Notes: a model not told the origin generated them from the sequence alone. Shown: positions 16,786 through 26,439, numbered from the stretch's first letter. The stretch: DNA of 64,000 bases from CAKMZU01 sp965248335 (GCA_965248335.1 CBDFIY010000003.1:1116001-1180000); one strand, 5' to 3'. Numbers and translations are program-made.

Positions 16786-19241
16786 ACTCAGTGATCCCAC
16801 TTGATTCCTTTGATATAAGAATAATGAATAGCCAGCCAATGCAATCTATAGATGCCTTGATGACGCGATTAGCCGTGGAAGACTGCTTTGCTCTCGCGAA
16901 TGAAACCGATACAAAGGCCTTGATGCAGCGTGCTGTCGTATTACGTGAGCAGGGGTTTAGCAATACGGTCAGTTATTCAAAAAAAGTATTTATTCCTTTA
17001 ACGCATTTGTGCCGAGATGTTTGCCACTATTGTACGTTTGCGCAGACGCCTAAATTTATTCAAGCGCCTTACTTATCGGTCGATGAGGTGCTTAAAACGG
17101 TTAAAGAGGCTGAAGATTTGGGATGTAAAGAAGCGCTTTTTACCTTGGGCGAAAGGCCGGAGTTGCGTTATCAAACGGCGGCGAAAGCGTTGGCTAAGAT
17201 GGGGTTTAGTTCAACCATCGATTATCTGGCACATGTGGCGGCGCAAGTGCGAGAGCATACGACTGTTTTACCCCACGTGAATCCTGGCACCTTATCACTG
17301 GATGAGTTGTACCAGCTGCGGAAGGTGTCGGCATCCATGGGAATCATGCTGGAGTCAGCGTCAAAAAGACTGTGTGAAAAGGGCATGCCACACTATGGCT
17401 CGCCCGATAAAGACCCAGATAAACGTTTGGAAACAATTCGCCTCGCCGGAGTTGCCAATATTCCGTTTACCACAGGTATTTTGATCGGTATTGGGGAAAC
17501 ACGTTTAGAGCGGATTGAATCTTTATTAGCGATTCGTGATATTCATGATGAGTTTGGTCACATCCAAGAAATCATCATTCAAAATTTTAAAGCTAAGCCT
17601 GACACCAAAATGGTGGCGGCACCTGAGCCAGATTTGAATGAACTGTTATGGACATTGGCCGTTACTCGCTTGATATTTGGTGCCTCTATGTCGATACAAG
17701 TGCCGCCGAATTTAAGCCCCGGCGTTTTACCTCAACTTATTGATGCAGGTATCAACGATTGGGGCGGGGTTTCACCAGTAACACCTGATTTCGTTAACCC
17801 AGAAGCACCATGGCCTGAAATTACAACGCTTGCCGAGCAAACAGGCCTTGCTGGCAAACACCTCATTGAGAGGATGACGATTTACCCGAGCTACATTCAA
17901 TCCGCTGAGCGCTGGTTGGATTCGTCGTTAGTTTTTCCTGTCAAAAAATGCGTGGATGCGGATGGGTGGCCAAAAGAAGATGCATGGCAGACAGGCATTA
18001 GCCAACATTTTCCCGCTACCTTTAATCGGGTGTTTACGGATCAGGTGAGCGAGGATGTCGCGTTGTTACTAGCATCCCATCAAGTGGGTGATAGCTTGAT
18101 GGCAGCGGATATTGTTCGATTGTTCCAAGCAAAAGGGGCGGATTTTCAGGCCGTTTGCGCGTATGCCGATCAACTTCGCCATAAGCTGTGTGGCAACGAT
18201 GTCACCTATGTGGTGAACCGTAATATTAACTATACCAATATTTGTTATTTCAACTGTAAATTCTGTGCCTTCTCGAAAGGTAAAACGCATGAAGGCCTTC
18301 GTGGCAAACCTTATGAGGTGAGCTTGGAAGAAGTTGGACGTCGTGTTCGGGAAGCTTATGATCGTGGTGCCACAGAGGTAACTTTACAGGGGGGTATTCA
18401 CCCTAATTATGATGGCAATACTTATATTGATATTTGCAAGGCCGTTAAGTCGGCTGTGCCTGAGATGCATATTCATGGCTTTACGCCGCTAGAAATTTGG
18501 CAGGGTGCATCAACGTTAGGGGTGTCGATTGAAAACTACTTGTACCAATTAAAAGCTTGCGGATTAGGCACGATACCCGGTACAGCGGCTGAGATTTTAT
18601 GTGACGATGTGCGCGCCGATTTGTGCTCGGATAAAATCAATTCGGAGCAGTGGCTGTACGTCATGGAGGAAGCCCATAAGCTAGGTATCAAGAGTACGGC
18701 TACAATCATGTTTGGCCATATTGAGCATTATCATCATTGGGCGCAACATTTAATCAAAGTGCGTGAGTTACAAAAGAAGACCGGCGGATTTACCGAGCTT
18801 GTTCCCTTGCCCTTTGTGGCAAATGAAGCCCCAATTTTTTTACGTGAGCAATCAAGAAGTGGGCCTTCTCTGCGCGAATCTATGTTGATGCATGCCGTTT
18901 CCCGTATTGTGCTATCAGGGTTTATCAATAATATTCAGGCCTCTTGGGTGAAGCTCGGTGTGGATGGGGCAAAATTTGCCCTGCAGTCAGGGGCGAATGA
19001 TGTTGGTGGTACATTGATGAATGAAACCATTACGCGTTCAGCAGGTGCAAAACATGGCCAGGAGATGGGGGTACAGGCATTAGAGGCATTGATTACAAGC
19101 ATCCAGCGAAAACCGGTGCTCAGGAATACCGTTTACGAACACTTATCAGCCGTACAACGTATGAAGGCTAGCCATGCTCAAGACCTTTCGCCGATGCAAT
19201 TTGTTAAGCCTGATTTTAAAGGACGCCGTGAAAAACGCTAA
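16779..19241 (+). CDS. fbiC: FO synthase, CofG-CofH fusion
   Basis: FbiC makes the deazaflavin FO from tyrosine and 5-amino-6-ribitylamino-uracil using two radical-SAM active sites. The 820-residue protein is a full fusion. The N-terminal CofG half has LCRDVCHYCTFAQTP (Cys78, Cys82, Cys85) for the 4Fe-4S cluster. The C-terminal CofH half has NICYFNCKFCAFSKGK (Cys489, Cys493, Cys496). Both CxxxCxxC motifs are intact. Fusion is typical of bacteria such as actinobacteria; archaea usually have two genes. The start overlaps cofC. The stop meets the convergent DUF2721 gene. Confidence 0.97.
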   Translation: MLNSVIPLDSFDIRIMNSQPMQSIDALMTRLAVEDCFALANETDTKALMQRAVVLREQGFSNTVSYSKKVFIPLTHLCRDVCHYCTFAQTPKFIQAPYLSVDEVLKTVKEAEDLGCKEALFTLGERPELRYQTAAKALAKMGFSSTIDYLAHVAAQVREHTTVLPHVNPGTLSLDELYQLRKVSASMGIMLESASKRLCEKGMPHYGSPDKDPDKRLETIRLAGVANIPFTTGILIGIGETRLERIESLLAIRDIHDEFGHIQEIIIQNFKAKPDTKMVAAPEPDLNELLWTLAVTRLIFGASMSIQVPPNLSPGVLPQLIDAGINDWGGVSPVTPDFVNPEAPWPEITTLAEQTGLAGKHLIERMTIYPSYIQSAERWLDSSLVFPVKKCVDADGWPKEDAWQTGISQHFPATFNRVFTDQVSEDVALLLASHQVGDSLMAADIVRLFQAKGADFQAVCAYADQLRHKLCGNDVTYVVNRNINYTNICYFNCKFCAFSKGKTHEGLRGKPYEVSLEEVGRRVREAYDRGATEVTLQGGIHPNYDGNTYIDICKAVKSAVPEMHIHGFTPLEIWQGASTLGVSIENYLYQLKACGLGTIPGTAAEILCDDVRADLCSDKINSEQWLYVMEEAHKLGIKSTATIMFGHIEHYHHWAQHLIKVRELQKKTGGFTELVPLPFVANEAPIFLREQSRSGPSLRESMLMHAVSRIVLSGFINNIQASWVKLGVDGAKFALQSGANDVGGTLMNETITRSAGAKHGQEMGVQALEALITSIQRKPVLRNTVYEHLSAVQRMKASHAQDLSPMQFVKPDFKGRREKR

Positions 19242-19717
19242 TGTGAAAGGTAGATGAGTGATTCAGCGGATTGCTGGCTGGTTGTCAACATAAAGCCTGT
19301 GGCAAAAGAAACCTCAATAAGAAAGAAGATAAAAGCCAAAGATAAGCAGAGCATACAGGTAATAAAGAGAAGAGTAACAATAGAGGCTATGTGGCTAACT
19401 AATATATTTCCAAGAAATAAAGTAATAATCACAAAGCATGTTAATAGCGCACTACTTGTTGCAAAGAGAATGGCGGCACTAATTAATCGTGTTCGTCGCA
19501 GCAGCCTTCGTGTTTCACTCAGTAAGACGGCTCTATGCTTTTCGTCTTTGACATGTCTTAATCGTTGATTGAGTACCCTGGATCGATCAATAATTCGGCT
19601 GAGTCGGTTGCTGGTGACGGCGAGGAAACTGGATATACCCGTCAGCATAAAAACAGGTGCAATGGCCGTTCTCACCACATTTGCGATGGCTGTAATATCA
19701 ACATCGGTGACGACCAT
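19238..19717 (-). CDS. DUF2721 membrane protein
   Basis: A small inner-membrane protein of the DUF2721 family, recognised from DITAIANVVRTAIAPVFMLTGI followed by RLSRIIDRSRVLNQRL. Further blocks are ETRRLLRRTRLISAAILFATSSALLTC and a third hydrophobic stretch, giving about three transmembrane helices with an amphipathic charged loop. Function unknown. The 159-residue version from ATG 19717 matches the family start; the frame is open to a GTG at 19789, adding a basic extension. Its stop overlaps the fbiC stop from the other strand. Confidence 0.75.
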   Translation of the reverse strand: MVVTDVDITAIANVVRTAIAPVFMLTGISSFLAVTSNRLSRIIDRSRVLNQRLRHVKDEKHRAVLLSETRRLLRRTRLISAAILFATSSALLTCFVIITLFLGNILVSHIASIVTLLFITCMLCLSLAFIFFLIEVSFATGFMLTTSQQSAESLIYLSH

Positions 19718-19917
19718 AAGTGTTTGTACCGGAATGAGATGAAAGTTTGACAAGATTTTGCGCCGAAAATTCCTTGATTTTCTGAGCACGTGAAGAGATC
19801 TCTACTATCTCTCCGAGCAGTGGTGTATGATTCGCACGGAAACAATCGTTGATGGGGAATGTTTTATTTTCCTAACCAAAAGGTCATTAGACCTGTTTAT
19901 TTTAACAAGGCGTTACA

Positions 19918-21264
19918 TTGATTATTAAGTGGTTCAAGAACAAAAAAACAGCAGAGAAGCCTGCCGAGCAAGCGACTCACAAGCCGCGAGCCTCTGCTAG
20001 CAAATCAGACCACGCAAAAAAGCGAGCACAAAAAACAAGTAAACCTACTCTGACAAAACAGCAACCCGCTTGGGATCCAAAAAGTTTCCATGTTGAGCCT
20101 GCAGAAGGTAAGACGCGTTTTCATGATTTAGGTATTCACTCGAGTATATTACAAGCCATTCAGGCATCAGGCTTTAGCTATTGCACCCCGATTCAAGCCG
20201 AAACACTGCCGCATACCTTAACGGGGCACGATATTATCGGTAAGGCGCAAACCGGTACAGGGAAAACAGCGGCATTTTTGATCACGATTATGGATCAATT
20301 ACTCTGCCACCCGATTGACGGTAAGCGCTATTTAGCCGAGCCCCGTGCATTGATCATTGCGCCGACGCGCGAGCTTGTGAAACAAATCGAAGATGATGCA
20401 AAAAAACTGGTTCAGTTTACAGACCTTTCGGTGGTGTCTTTAGTCGGCGGTGAAAAGTTTGAGAAACAAGAAAATCAACTTAATCGTGGGCTTGTCGATA
20501 TCGTTGTTGCTACTCCGGGGCGTTTGATCGATTTTATGCAGCAGAAAAAAATCTTTGTCGATCGTGTTGAGGTCATGGTGCTTGATGAAGCAGACCGTAT
20601 GCTGGATATGGGTTTTATTCCACAGGTGAAACAAATCGTTCGGTCAACGCCGCATAAGGATAATCGTCAAACGTTGCTTTTTAGTGCAACCTTTACGCAA
20701 GATATCATTAATCTCAGCAGCCAGTGGACGATTGATCCGCTCGAAGTTGATATTGAACCCGAGCAGGTAGCCACCGATAATGTTGAGCAAATCAATTATA
20801 TGGTCTCTGATAATGAAAAGGTCTCGGTCATTGCTAGAATTGTGAAACAAGCAGAAGTTAAGCATTGCATTGTTTTTACTAACCGCCGTGATCAATCTCA
20901 GCGACTGCATGATAGGTTGGCAGCTATTGGTTGTAAAACAGGCCTCTTAACGGGTGAAATCCAGCAAAGTAAACGGACGCAAACGTTAAAGGCATTCAAG
21001 GAAGGCCAGATCAAAGTGTTGATCGCAACAGATGTCGTGGGCCGTGGTATACATATCGATGGTATTACACATGTCATCAATTTTAATCTGCCGCAAGAGC
21101 CAGAAAACTATATTCATCGTATCGGTCGAACGGGTCGTGCTGGCGCAAAAGGCATCGCAATAAACTTGATAGGTGAAGAAGATGCTTATGACTTGCCACA
21201 GCTTGAGGCGTTACTGGGTCATAAGCTGGCATTAGAAATGCCGCCAAAAGAGCTTGTTAAATAG
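19918..21264 (+). CDS. rhlB: DEAD-box RNA helicase, RhlB-like
   Basis: An ATP-dependent RNA helicase of 448 residues with every canonical motif: Q motif GFSYCTPIQAETLP, Walker A AQTGTGKTA (Lys116), PTRELVKQI, TPGRLID, DEAD (223-226), SAT in FSATFT, and HRIGRTGRAG. It has a 60-residue basic, Lys/Ala-rich N-terminal extension. RhlB in enterobacteria belongs to the RNA degradosome; the overall motif spacing favours RhlB over RhlE or SrmB, but the symbol is a best match. Translation likely begins at TTG 19918, seven bases after AAGG. It ends convergently on the phosphatase gene. Confidence 0.88.
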   Translation: MIIKWFKNKKTAEKPAEQATHKPRASASKSDHAKKRAQKTSKPTLTKQQPAWDPKSFHVEPAEGKTRFHDLGIHSSILQAIQASGFSYCTPIQAETLPHTLTGHDIIGKAQTGTGKTAAFLITIMDQLLCHPIDGKRYLAEPRALIIAPTRELVKQIEDDAKKLVQFTDLSVVSLVGGEKFEKQENQLNRGLVDIVVATPGRLIDFMQQKKIFVDRVEVMVLDEADRMLDMGFIPQVKQIVRSTPHKDNRQTLLFSATFTQDIINLSSQWTIDPLEVDIEPEQVATDNVEQINYMVSDNEKVSVIARIVKQAEVKHCIVFTNRRDQSQRLHDRLAAIGCKTGLLTGEIQQSKRTQTLKAFKEGQIKVLIATDVVGRGIHIDGITHVINFNLPQEPENYIHRIGRTGRAGAKGIAINLIGEEDAYDLPQLEALLGHKLALEMPPKELVK

Positions 21265-22711
21265 TCTTGGCGGGGTGTTTTTTTAATGTTTTGCTCAGTG
21301 AGTCAATTAATGCTTGTGGCTTTAAACGGTATAGCTGAGCTAGCTCACCAAAATCAATAGCTGACCCAGAGATACGTTTTTCCGTATAGCGAATAAAATC
21401 TGCTAAAGGGTATATTTTATCGGCAGTGCTTTTAAATAGTGCATGTTTGCGTGTGGCTTCGTTTAATTCAGGCAATGCAACAGGCTTTTCGTTAAGCCGT
21501 AATTGTATAAAAAATTTGTTATTTTTAGATAAAACCACCCAGCTGATATTGCCTGCCATCGGTATGATAGATGTGTTTACCCAGTGCTTGTCGTCAAAAA
21601 TAACTTGAGGTTTATTGACGTTATTGATGTTTAAAAAAGTGATAATCGGCAAGAGCGTTTCATTATGGCCGAAGAAAAAAACGCCATCTGCCGAGGCTGT
21701 TCCTGTTGCTACCTGATACAAGTAACGATTAAGAAAAATAATAAAAGCGGACGCAGCCTCAAAGCTGACTTGTGTGTGAGGATAACCTGGGCCGTCTTTA
21801 TAAAAGTGTTTCAGGTTATCCAGCCTGACAATGAGTGAAATCTCTTGAACAGTAAATAGGGAAGTGATAATGCTGTTTTCGGGTTGCAGTTTATCGGGTA
21901 AGTATAGCCAGTAAAGATACAGCAAGTAAGCCAGTTCGGCATCGGTTGTTTTGTTAAGGTTCTGATGAGAAATAAGCGGGCTTTCTCGTGGCGTTTTAAC
22001 AAACAAGCCAACAACCCGTTTGATCATAGTTTGGTAATCATTGGCATTGATCATGTTTACACCTTGGTCATGCCACGGATGGGTTTGCAAGTATGTTAGA
22101 TAAGGCTGATACAGGTTAAAAAATCGTAGAACAGGATCATTGTGTCGCTGAAAAATAGAGGTATCTGTTTTATGAAAGGGCGGCCTACGTGCTAATCCGT
22201 CATTGAATGCGTACATTGATTGCTGTGTACGCTTTTTTCCTGAACTATAGGCAATAAAGTGGCGTTGTTTTACAAAGAAAGCGGGGTAGGTTTTGGGTAA
22301 GCGTTCAGCTAATGAAAAAAGCTCGGATTTTCCCCGTGCATTAATGCTCGAAAAACTGTGTTGATGATTAATAAGGTAACGCTTTAGCTCAAAGTAAAGC
22401 TGTTGCCCTGCCGAGGTAAGCGTTTGCTGCTTGCTGTAAGATTCAAGCGCGTTTCTCAGCGATTTGAGATGCCTGCTGTTGGTAGGGGATCTGCTACCAT
22501 GCCTTGCGGCGACAATGATAAATTCGACTTTATAATGCGTATCAGGTTGCCGGATAGCGGCAGGCGGTGAGTAGGCGGTGAGTGTTGATGGTTGCCTAGG
22601 GTTAATAGCCGTGTTGCTATAAGCCTTATCTGAGATGTTTAGTGTGAGGCATAAGCAAGTGGTTAGCGCTTGCCCCATCGACTTGATCCATGGGTGATAA
22701 CAAGCTAGCAA
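21257..22711 (-). CDS. MINPP-like histidine phosphatase (inositol polyphosphate/phytate)
   Basis: A 484-residue branch-2 histidine phosphatase. The catalytic motif is AARHGSRSPTNSRHL (Arg70, His71, Arg74), followed by SSGKKRTQQSMYAF. The proton-donor motif is FGHNETLLPI (His349, Asn350, Glu351). This HxE form, in place of the HD of classical acid phosphatases, marks multiple inositol-polyphosphate phosphatases, whose family motif is HAE. The closing DKHWVNTSIIPMAGNISWVV block also fits MINPP. A hydrophobic N-terminus suggests export to the periplasm or outside. It probably removes phosphate from inositol phosphates such as phytate. It lies 6 bases after the avidin-like gene. Confidence 0.75.
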   Translation of the reverse strand: MLACYHPWIKSMGQALTTCLCLTLNISDKAYSNTAINPRQPSTLTAYSPPAAIRQPDTHYKVEFIIVAARHGSRSPTNSRHLKSLRNALESYSKQQTLTSAGQQLYFELKRYLINHQHSFSSINARGKSELFSLAERLPKTYPAFFVKQRHFIAYSSGKKRTQQSMYAFNDGLARRPPFHKTDTSIFQRHNDPVLRFFNLYQPYLTYLQTHPWHDQGVNMINANDYQTMIKRVVGLFVKTPRESPLISHQNLNKTTDAELAYLLYLYWLYLPDKLQPENSIITSLFTVQEISLIVRLDNLKHFYKDGPGYPHTQVSFEAASAFIIFLNRYLYQVATGTASADGVFFFGHNETLLPIITFLNINNVNKPQVIFDDKHWVNTSIIPMAGNISWVVLSKNNKFFIQLRLNEKPVALPELNEATRKHALFKSTADKIYPLADFIRYTEKRISGSAIDFGELAQLYRLKPQALIDSLSKTLKKHPAKTI

Positions 22712-22717
22712 CCTTTG

Positions 22718-23134
22718 TTATTGCATCTTGGTGTAAGTATCATTGCACAGATTTTTACTGTTCCATTCATCATTGCCTCGTTTCAGAATGAGTGACGTTG
22801 TTTGTATCTGGTTTGTCTCTTCGTCAAGTAAGCCGATCTGGCTTAGAACAGTAGGGGAGCCGCAGCCTTTCATGTCAATAGTTAAAGCAATGGCGTTGCC
22901 ATTAACGAAGCCTTTGATCGGGGCGGGGTAGCCAATACATTTTTTGGTGCTGGCTACAGCGGTTTTAAACGTGCCTGTGATATTGCCCTCTTTATCTTGT
23001 TTGATCTCTAAGACAGAGCCTCGTGTGTTTTTCCATTTTCCTGAGAAATCCATACTATTTTCTCCATGACAAAGATTGAAAAAAAGAGACAAGACAGTGA
23101 TAAAGATAAGTGATTGTGTAGATAATATTTTCAT
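22718..23134 (-). CDS. Avidin/streptavidin-fold secreted protein
   Basis: A 138-residue exported protein with signal peptide (cleavage near CHGENS). The mature part aligns with streptavidin along its length: FSGKWKNTRGS, ITGTFKTAV, PIKGFVNGNAIAL, IQTTSLILKRG, NDEWNSKNLCNDTYTKM. Counterparts of biotin ligands Asn23, Ser27, Trp120 and Asp128 remain (Asn36, Ser40, Trp124, Asp132). Tyr43 is Phe56, and the pocket tryptophans 79 and 108 are Met88 and Leu115. Biotin binding is therefore doubtful; another ligand is possible. Three mature cysteines (66, 91, 130) are unusual for the family. It is the first gene of a pair with the MINPP-like phosphatase. Confidence 0.75.
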   Translation of the reverse strand: MKILSTQSLIFITVLSLFFNLCHGENSMDFSGKWKNTRGSVLEIKQDKEGNITGTFKTAVASTKKCIGYPAPIKGFVNGNAIALTIDMKGCGSPTVLSQIGLLDEETNQIQTTSLILKRGNDEWNSKNLCNDTYTKMQ

Positions 23135-23158
23135 GACGGGTCATTGTTGATCGTTAAA

Positions 23159-23197
23159 TTAATGCATCAGCCTCTCTATTAGAGGCTGATGCATTAA
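23159..23197. terminator. Perfect 17-bp-stem hairpin, probable terminator
   Basis: Bases 23159-23175 and 23181-23197 are exact complements around a 5-base loop. The hairpin lies between the 3' end of the exporter gene and the start of the avidin-like gene, both on the minus strand. It would terminate the exporter transcript, though the following T tract is weak. Confidence 0.65.
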
Positions 23198-23263
23198 AAA
23201 GTTTCCCGTCAGTGATAAAAGGTTAATAAAATCAGCTCCCAATTCATACCGGCCTTTAATCAT

Positions 23264-25816
23264 TTATATCTTTAGTAGTGCATCCTCAGGTGTTGTGTTG
23301 CTAAGCGATTTAGGTTTGATAATAAGCACCATAAGCGGCATCAAGATAAGCGTAATAAATGCACAAATGACCATGGCTGTGGCGATAATAAGCCCTAAAT
23401 TAATCACAGGTTTATAATCCGTTGTCAGTGTGACGAGCAACCCCGCTGCGAGAGAGATGGAGTTGATTAAAATAGGCCCGGCAACTTTTTTGCTCGTATC
23501 AATAACGGCATCCAGTAAAAGCGGGTGGCGACTAACACGCTGTTTGAGTATGACAATAAAGTGAATGGCGTAATCAATACCGATACCAAAGGTGATGCAA
23601 GAGATGAGAGCGGTGCCTATATCAAGAGGGATTTGAGCTGCAGCCATCAGTGCAAAGACAAAGTACACCGTACAAAGCAGGGGAATCATACTGATACAGG
23701 CTAAGGGAAAAGAGCGTAGCATCACTAATAAAATCAAGAAAATACAGCCAATCGCGACAAAATTATTACTGAATTGATTGATCGCGATTTCTTGGGTGCT
23801 GGTTGATAGAAGTTCAGCAAAGCCTGTGATTTCGTAATCGATACCTGGAGGGAGGATGTTCGGCAATGTTTTATGGATATAGCTGAAGACTTTATCAATT
23901 TCAGTCGACTGGTCTTTATTTAATGAAATAATCAGCCGGGTTTGGTCGTAAGACAGGTTAACAACATCCCTGATTTCTTGCTGACCGGCATTTTCATAGA
24001 TAAAGAGATATTGCGCGATGACCGAAGGATTGTCTGTATCAGGCAGCTGATAATCGGTGTTTTCCTGTTGCTGATAAGCACGTTTTACAAAATCAACAAT
24101 GGATAGCGAATAACCAACGGTAGCTTGACGCATGAGACCTTGCTGAATGTGATCAATGGCCTTTAACACGTCAGGCTTTTTGAAGGTGTCAGGGGTTTGA
24201 GATTTCAAAACAATAGAAAAGGGCGTAGTACCGCCAAAGTTCTTATTAATCAATGTGTCAGAGATGCGAATGGGCGCATCCGCGGCGAAGTTGCCAATCA
24301 CTTGGTTGTCGACTTTAAGGTTTTTTAGAGAGAATCCTGCCGTAATAAATAACGCCATGAAGGCGATAGTTACCCAAATCTTGTGTCTGTATACCTGTAA
24401 AACAAGTGCAGCGGCAATACGACCGATGGTTTCATTCCCTTTCGCACGTTGTAAGTAATCGTTCTGTTTATCAGAGCGGTCAAATAACATGAGAAGAACG
24501 GGCTGCAAAGTAACCGTTAAAATAAATGCAAAACCAATGCCGAGCGCGACAAACCACCCGAACTCTCGCATAAAAATGATGTTGGTATTCGAGACAGCTA
24601 AAAAGCCAACGATGGTTGTTACAGTGGTGATAAATAAAGGGGTAATTAACTCTCTAAAAGTCACCTTAATGGCGCTTATCTGATCATGCTGTTGTCTTGC
24701 AACAAAATAAGCACTCAGAAAATGTATCGCATCAGCGATTGCAATGGAAATAATAAAAACCGGCAAAGCCGTCGTAATAATGTTTTGAGGAATTCGATAT
24801 ATTGCCATCACCGATAAAGTCCATAACGTCGTAATGATGGCAATAGCTAAGGGAATGGCAACGCCCTGAAGGGTACGGAAACTCAAAAACAAAATAATGA
24901 GAACGATCAGGACAACATAAGGCATAAGGCGTTGATTATTGGATGCCATGGAATCTGCCGTTTGTGCCGTCACCATGGGAGGGCCCGCGAAGTATAATTT
25001 ATCGGGGGTATCATACTGTTTGATGAGGCGATCAATGGACTCATAAAGGGCGATCATGTTGGGGGAGTCTTTTTCATTAAGCGTGAGCTCTACTTGAAGA
25101 GAAGTTGCACTGAAATCTCCGTTCGCTAATCCGCCGAGTAAGAAGTTGGGGTACATAGGGTTTTGCGTGACACGTGTTTTTAATGCGTCCATGTCTTCTT
25201 GGGTCGTGGGTACGGCCTCCATCAAGGGGAAGCTGTCTATGATCTCCTCGCCACCCTCTGTATAAACCGTTAAATCATCCAGTGTTGCTAAGCTTCGTAC
25301 TTTTTTGACAGGATTTAATCGGTGGATTAAATCATCAACATATAACGCAGTATCTTTCTGGTTTTTTTGCACGAGAAGTTGTTTTAACTGCTGTAATTTT
25401 TGCGCATCGGCGACTGAGATGCCTTCTTGGATAATGTCTTCGATTAATGGTGGATTAATACCCTTTTTAGCCAGTTTTTGTAGGCGCCGGATATCGTTAG
25501 GTGTTACCAGTGTTAGGTTTTCAATGTGTGTTGTGAGTGTCGAAAGGGTTGTCAGGGAGGTAGGATTGAATATATCGCTGTCTTTGGATTTGAGGATAAT
25601 AAAGATGAATTCACCGGTGTTGGTGAAAGTCTCTTTTGTGCGTTTTTCTGCTTGGCGGCTAGGGTGTTCGACGTCAAGGAAATAGGGTGTCGGGTTGATG
25701 GTGAAATGTATGAGTTGACTGCAAAGCCCGAGGGTTATTAATACGATTAAGGTGAGAGTAAGTTTTGTGTTTGACGTAATCCACGTGCAGTAGCGGTCTA
25801 TCCAGAGTGCCATCAT
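23264..25816 (-). CDS. MMPL/RND-superfamily exporter
   Basis: A protein of about 850 residues with two symmetrical halves. Each half has one N-terminal transmembrane helix, a large periplasmic loop and a five-helix bundle. The helices carry the MMPL/sterol-sensing-type motifs SIAIADAIHFLSAYF and FGIGIDYAIHFIVILKQR, and each bundle has TTVTTIVGFLAVSNTN- or NSISLAAGLLVTLTTD-like ends. Relatives export lipids such as hopanoids or other hydrophobic compounds using the proton gradient. I chose the ATG pair at 25816/25813 because the first helix follows directly; the frame is open to 25876. Substrate unknown; appears monocistronic. Confidence 0.88.
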   Translation of the reverse strand: MMALWIDRYCTWITSNTKLTLTLIVLITLGLCSQLIHFTINPTPYFLDVEHPSRQAEKRTKETFTNTGEFIFIILKSKDSDIFNPTSLTTLSTLTTHIENLTLVTPNDIRRLQKLAKKGINPPLIEDIIQEGISVADAQKLQQLKQLLVQKNQKDTALYVDDLIHRLNPVKKVRSLATLDDLTVYTEGGEEIIDSFPLMEAVPTTQEDMDALKTRVTQNPMYPNFLLGGLANGDFSATSLQVELTLNEKDSPNMIALYESIDRLIKQYDTPDKLYFAGPPMVTAQTADSMASNNQRLMPYVVLIVLIILFLSFRTLQGVAIPLAIAIITTLWTLSVMAIYRIPQNIITTALPVFIISIAIADAIHFLSAYFVARQQHDQISAIKVTFRELITPLFITTVTTIVGFLAVSNTNIIFMREFGWFVALGIGFAFILTVTLQPVLLMLFDRSDKQNDYLQRAKGNETIGRIAAALVLQVYRHKIWVTIAFMALFITAGFSLKNLKVDNQVIGNFAADAPIRISDTLINKNFGGTTPFSIVLKSQTPDTFKKPDVLKAIDHIQQGLMRQATVGYSLSIVDFVKRAYQQQENTDYQLPDTDNPSVIAQYLFIYENAGQQEIRDVVNLSYDQTRLIISLNKDQSTEIDKVFSYIHKTLPNILPPGIDYEITGFAELLSTSTQEIAINQFSNNFVAIGCIFLILLVMLRSFPLACISMIPLLCTVYFVFALMAAAQIPLDIGTALISCITFGIGIDYAIHFIVILKQRVSRHPLLLDAVIDTSKKVAGPILINSISLAAGLLVTLTTDYKPVINLGLIIATAMVICAFITLILMPLMVLIIKPKSLSNTTPEDALLKI

Positions 25817-25982
25817 TATTATTAGTCTTATCGTTGAGCGTGTGTTTATTAGGCAGATGTTTGTGGATGAAGTCAAATGTAGCTTTGCAGGTAATGCAGG
25901 ATTTTATTTTAGATTTTTCATGTATTTTAAATAAAATCTAACGTGTAATTTAATATGCTTAATCTCGAGTGGAGTCGTAGGG

Positions 25983-26117
25983 TTGCCGGTAACTTCTCAC
26001 CCAGAATTTACGAAAGTTATGGAGCATTTATGCTTATCGGGAGTACAAGATGAGCTGGAATTAGAAGATTGTCAGATTAAATTAATCGTGTTTAATATGA
26101 CAATAGATAATCAATGA
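25983..26117 (+). CDS. Possible 44-residue protein
   Basis: A TTG at 25983, eight bases after GGAG, opens a short frame with protein-like composition: LPVTSHPEFTKVMEHLC, then SGVQDELELEDCQIKLIVF and NMTIDNQ. No family was recognised. It lies in an otherwise empty 430-base gap upstream of a dispersed repeat. It could be a real small protein or a fragment of an older gene. Confidence 0.25.
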   Translation: MPVTSHPEFTKVMEHLCLSGVQDELELEDCQIKLIVFNMTIDNQ

Positions 26118-26246
26118 CTGATTTAGTGGTTAGCTAAGGGGAGGGGATGAAATAAATTAACACTTTGTTAAGCTTTATGTTGTCAAATAACCTAACCCCC
26201 CCCCGGCTATTATATTGAATAGAAATATCACCCTTTCGTACATGTT

Positions 26247-26363
26247 TATACCGATCACCTTTGAGGGTGCAATGGTGTTGTCTGGCCCAATCACTTACTG
26301 ACTGTAAGATTATGGGGGTTCACTCCTTGCCGCCTTCTTGCATTTCCAATTCCGATGGGTATA
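26247..26363 (-). repeat. Dispersed palindromic repeat, copy 4
   Basis: Inverted copy: TATACCGATCACCTTTGAGG at the left, CTTACTGACTGTAAG in the centre and CAATTCCGATGGGTATA at the right. It is the most diverged copy and is shortened on the left side. It lies about 60 bases left of the nested IS elements. Confidence 0.85.
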
Positions 26364-26439
26364 AATTCCCGATTTCGTGAAAATGACAGGTGGGTATTAA
26401 TTCGTCCGAAAAATAAGGTTTAAACCCCCGCCTTCAGGC

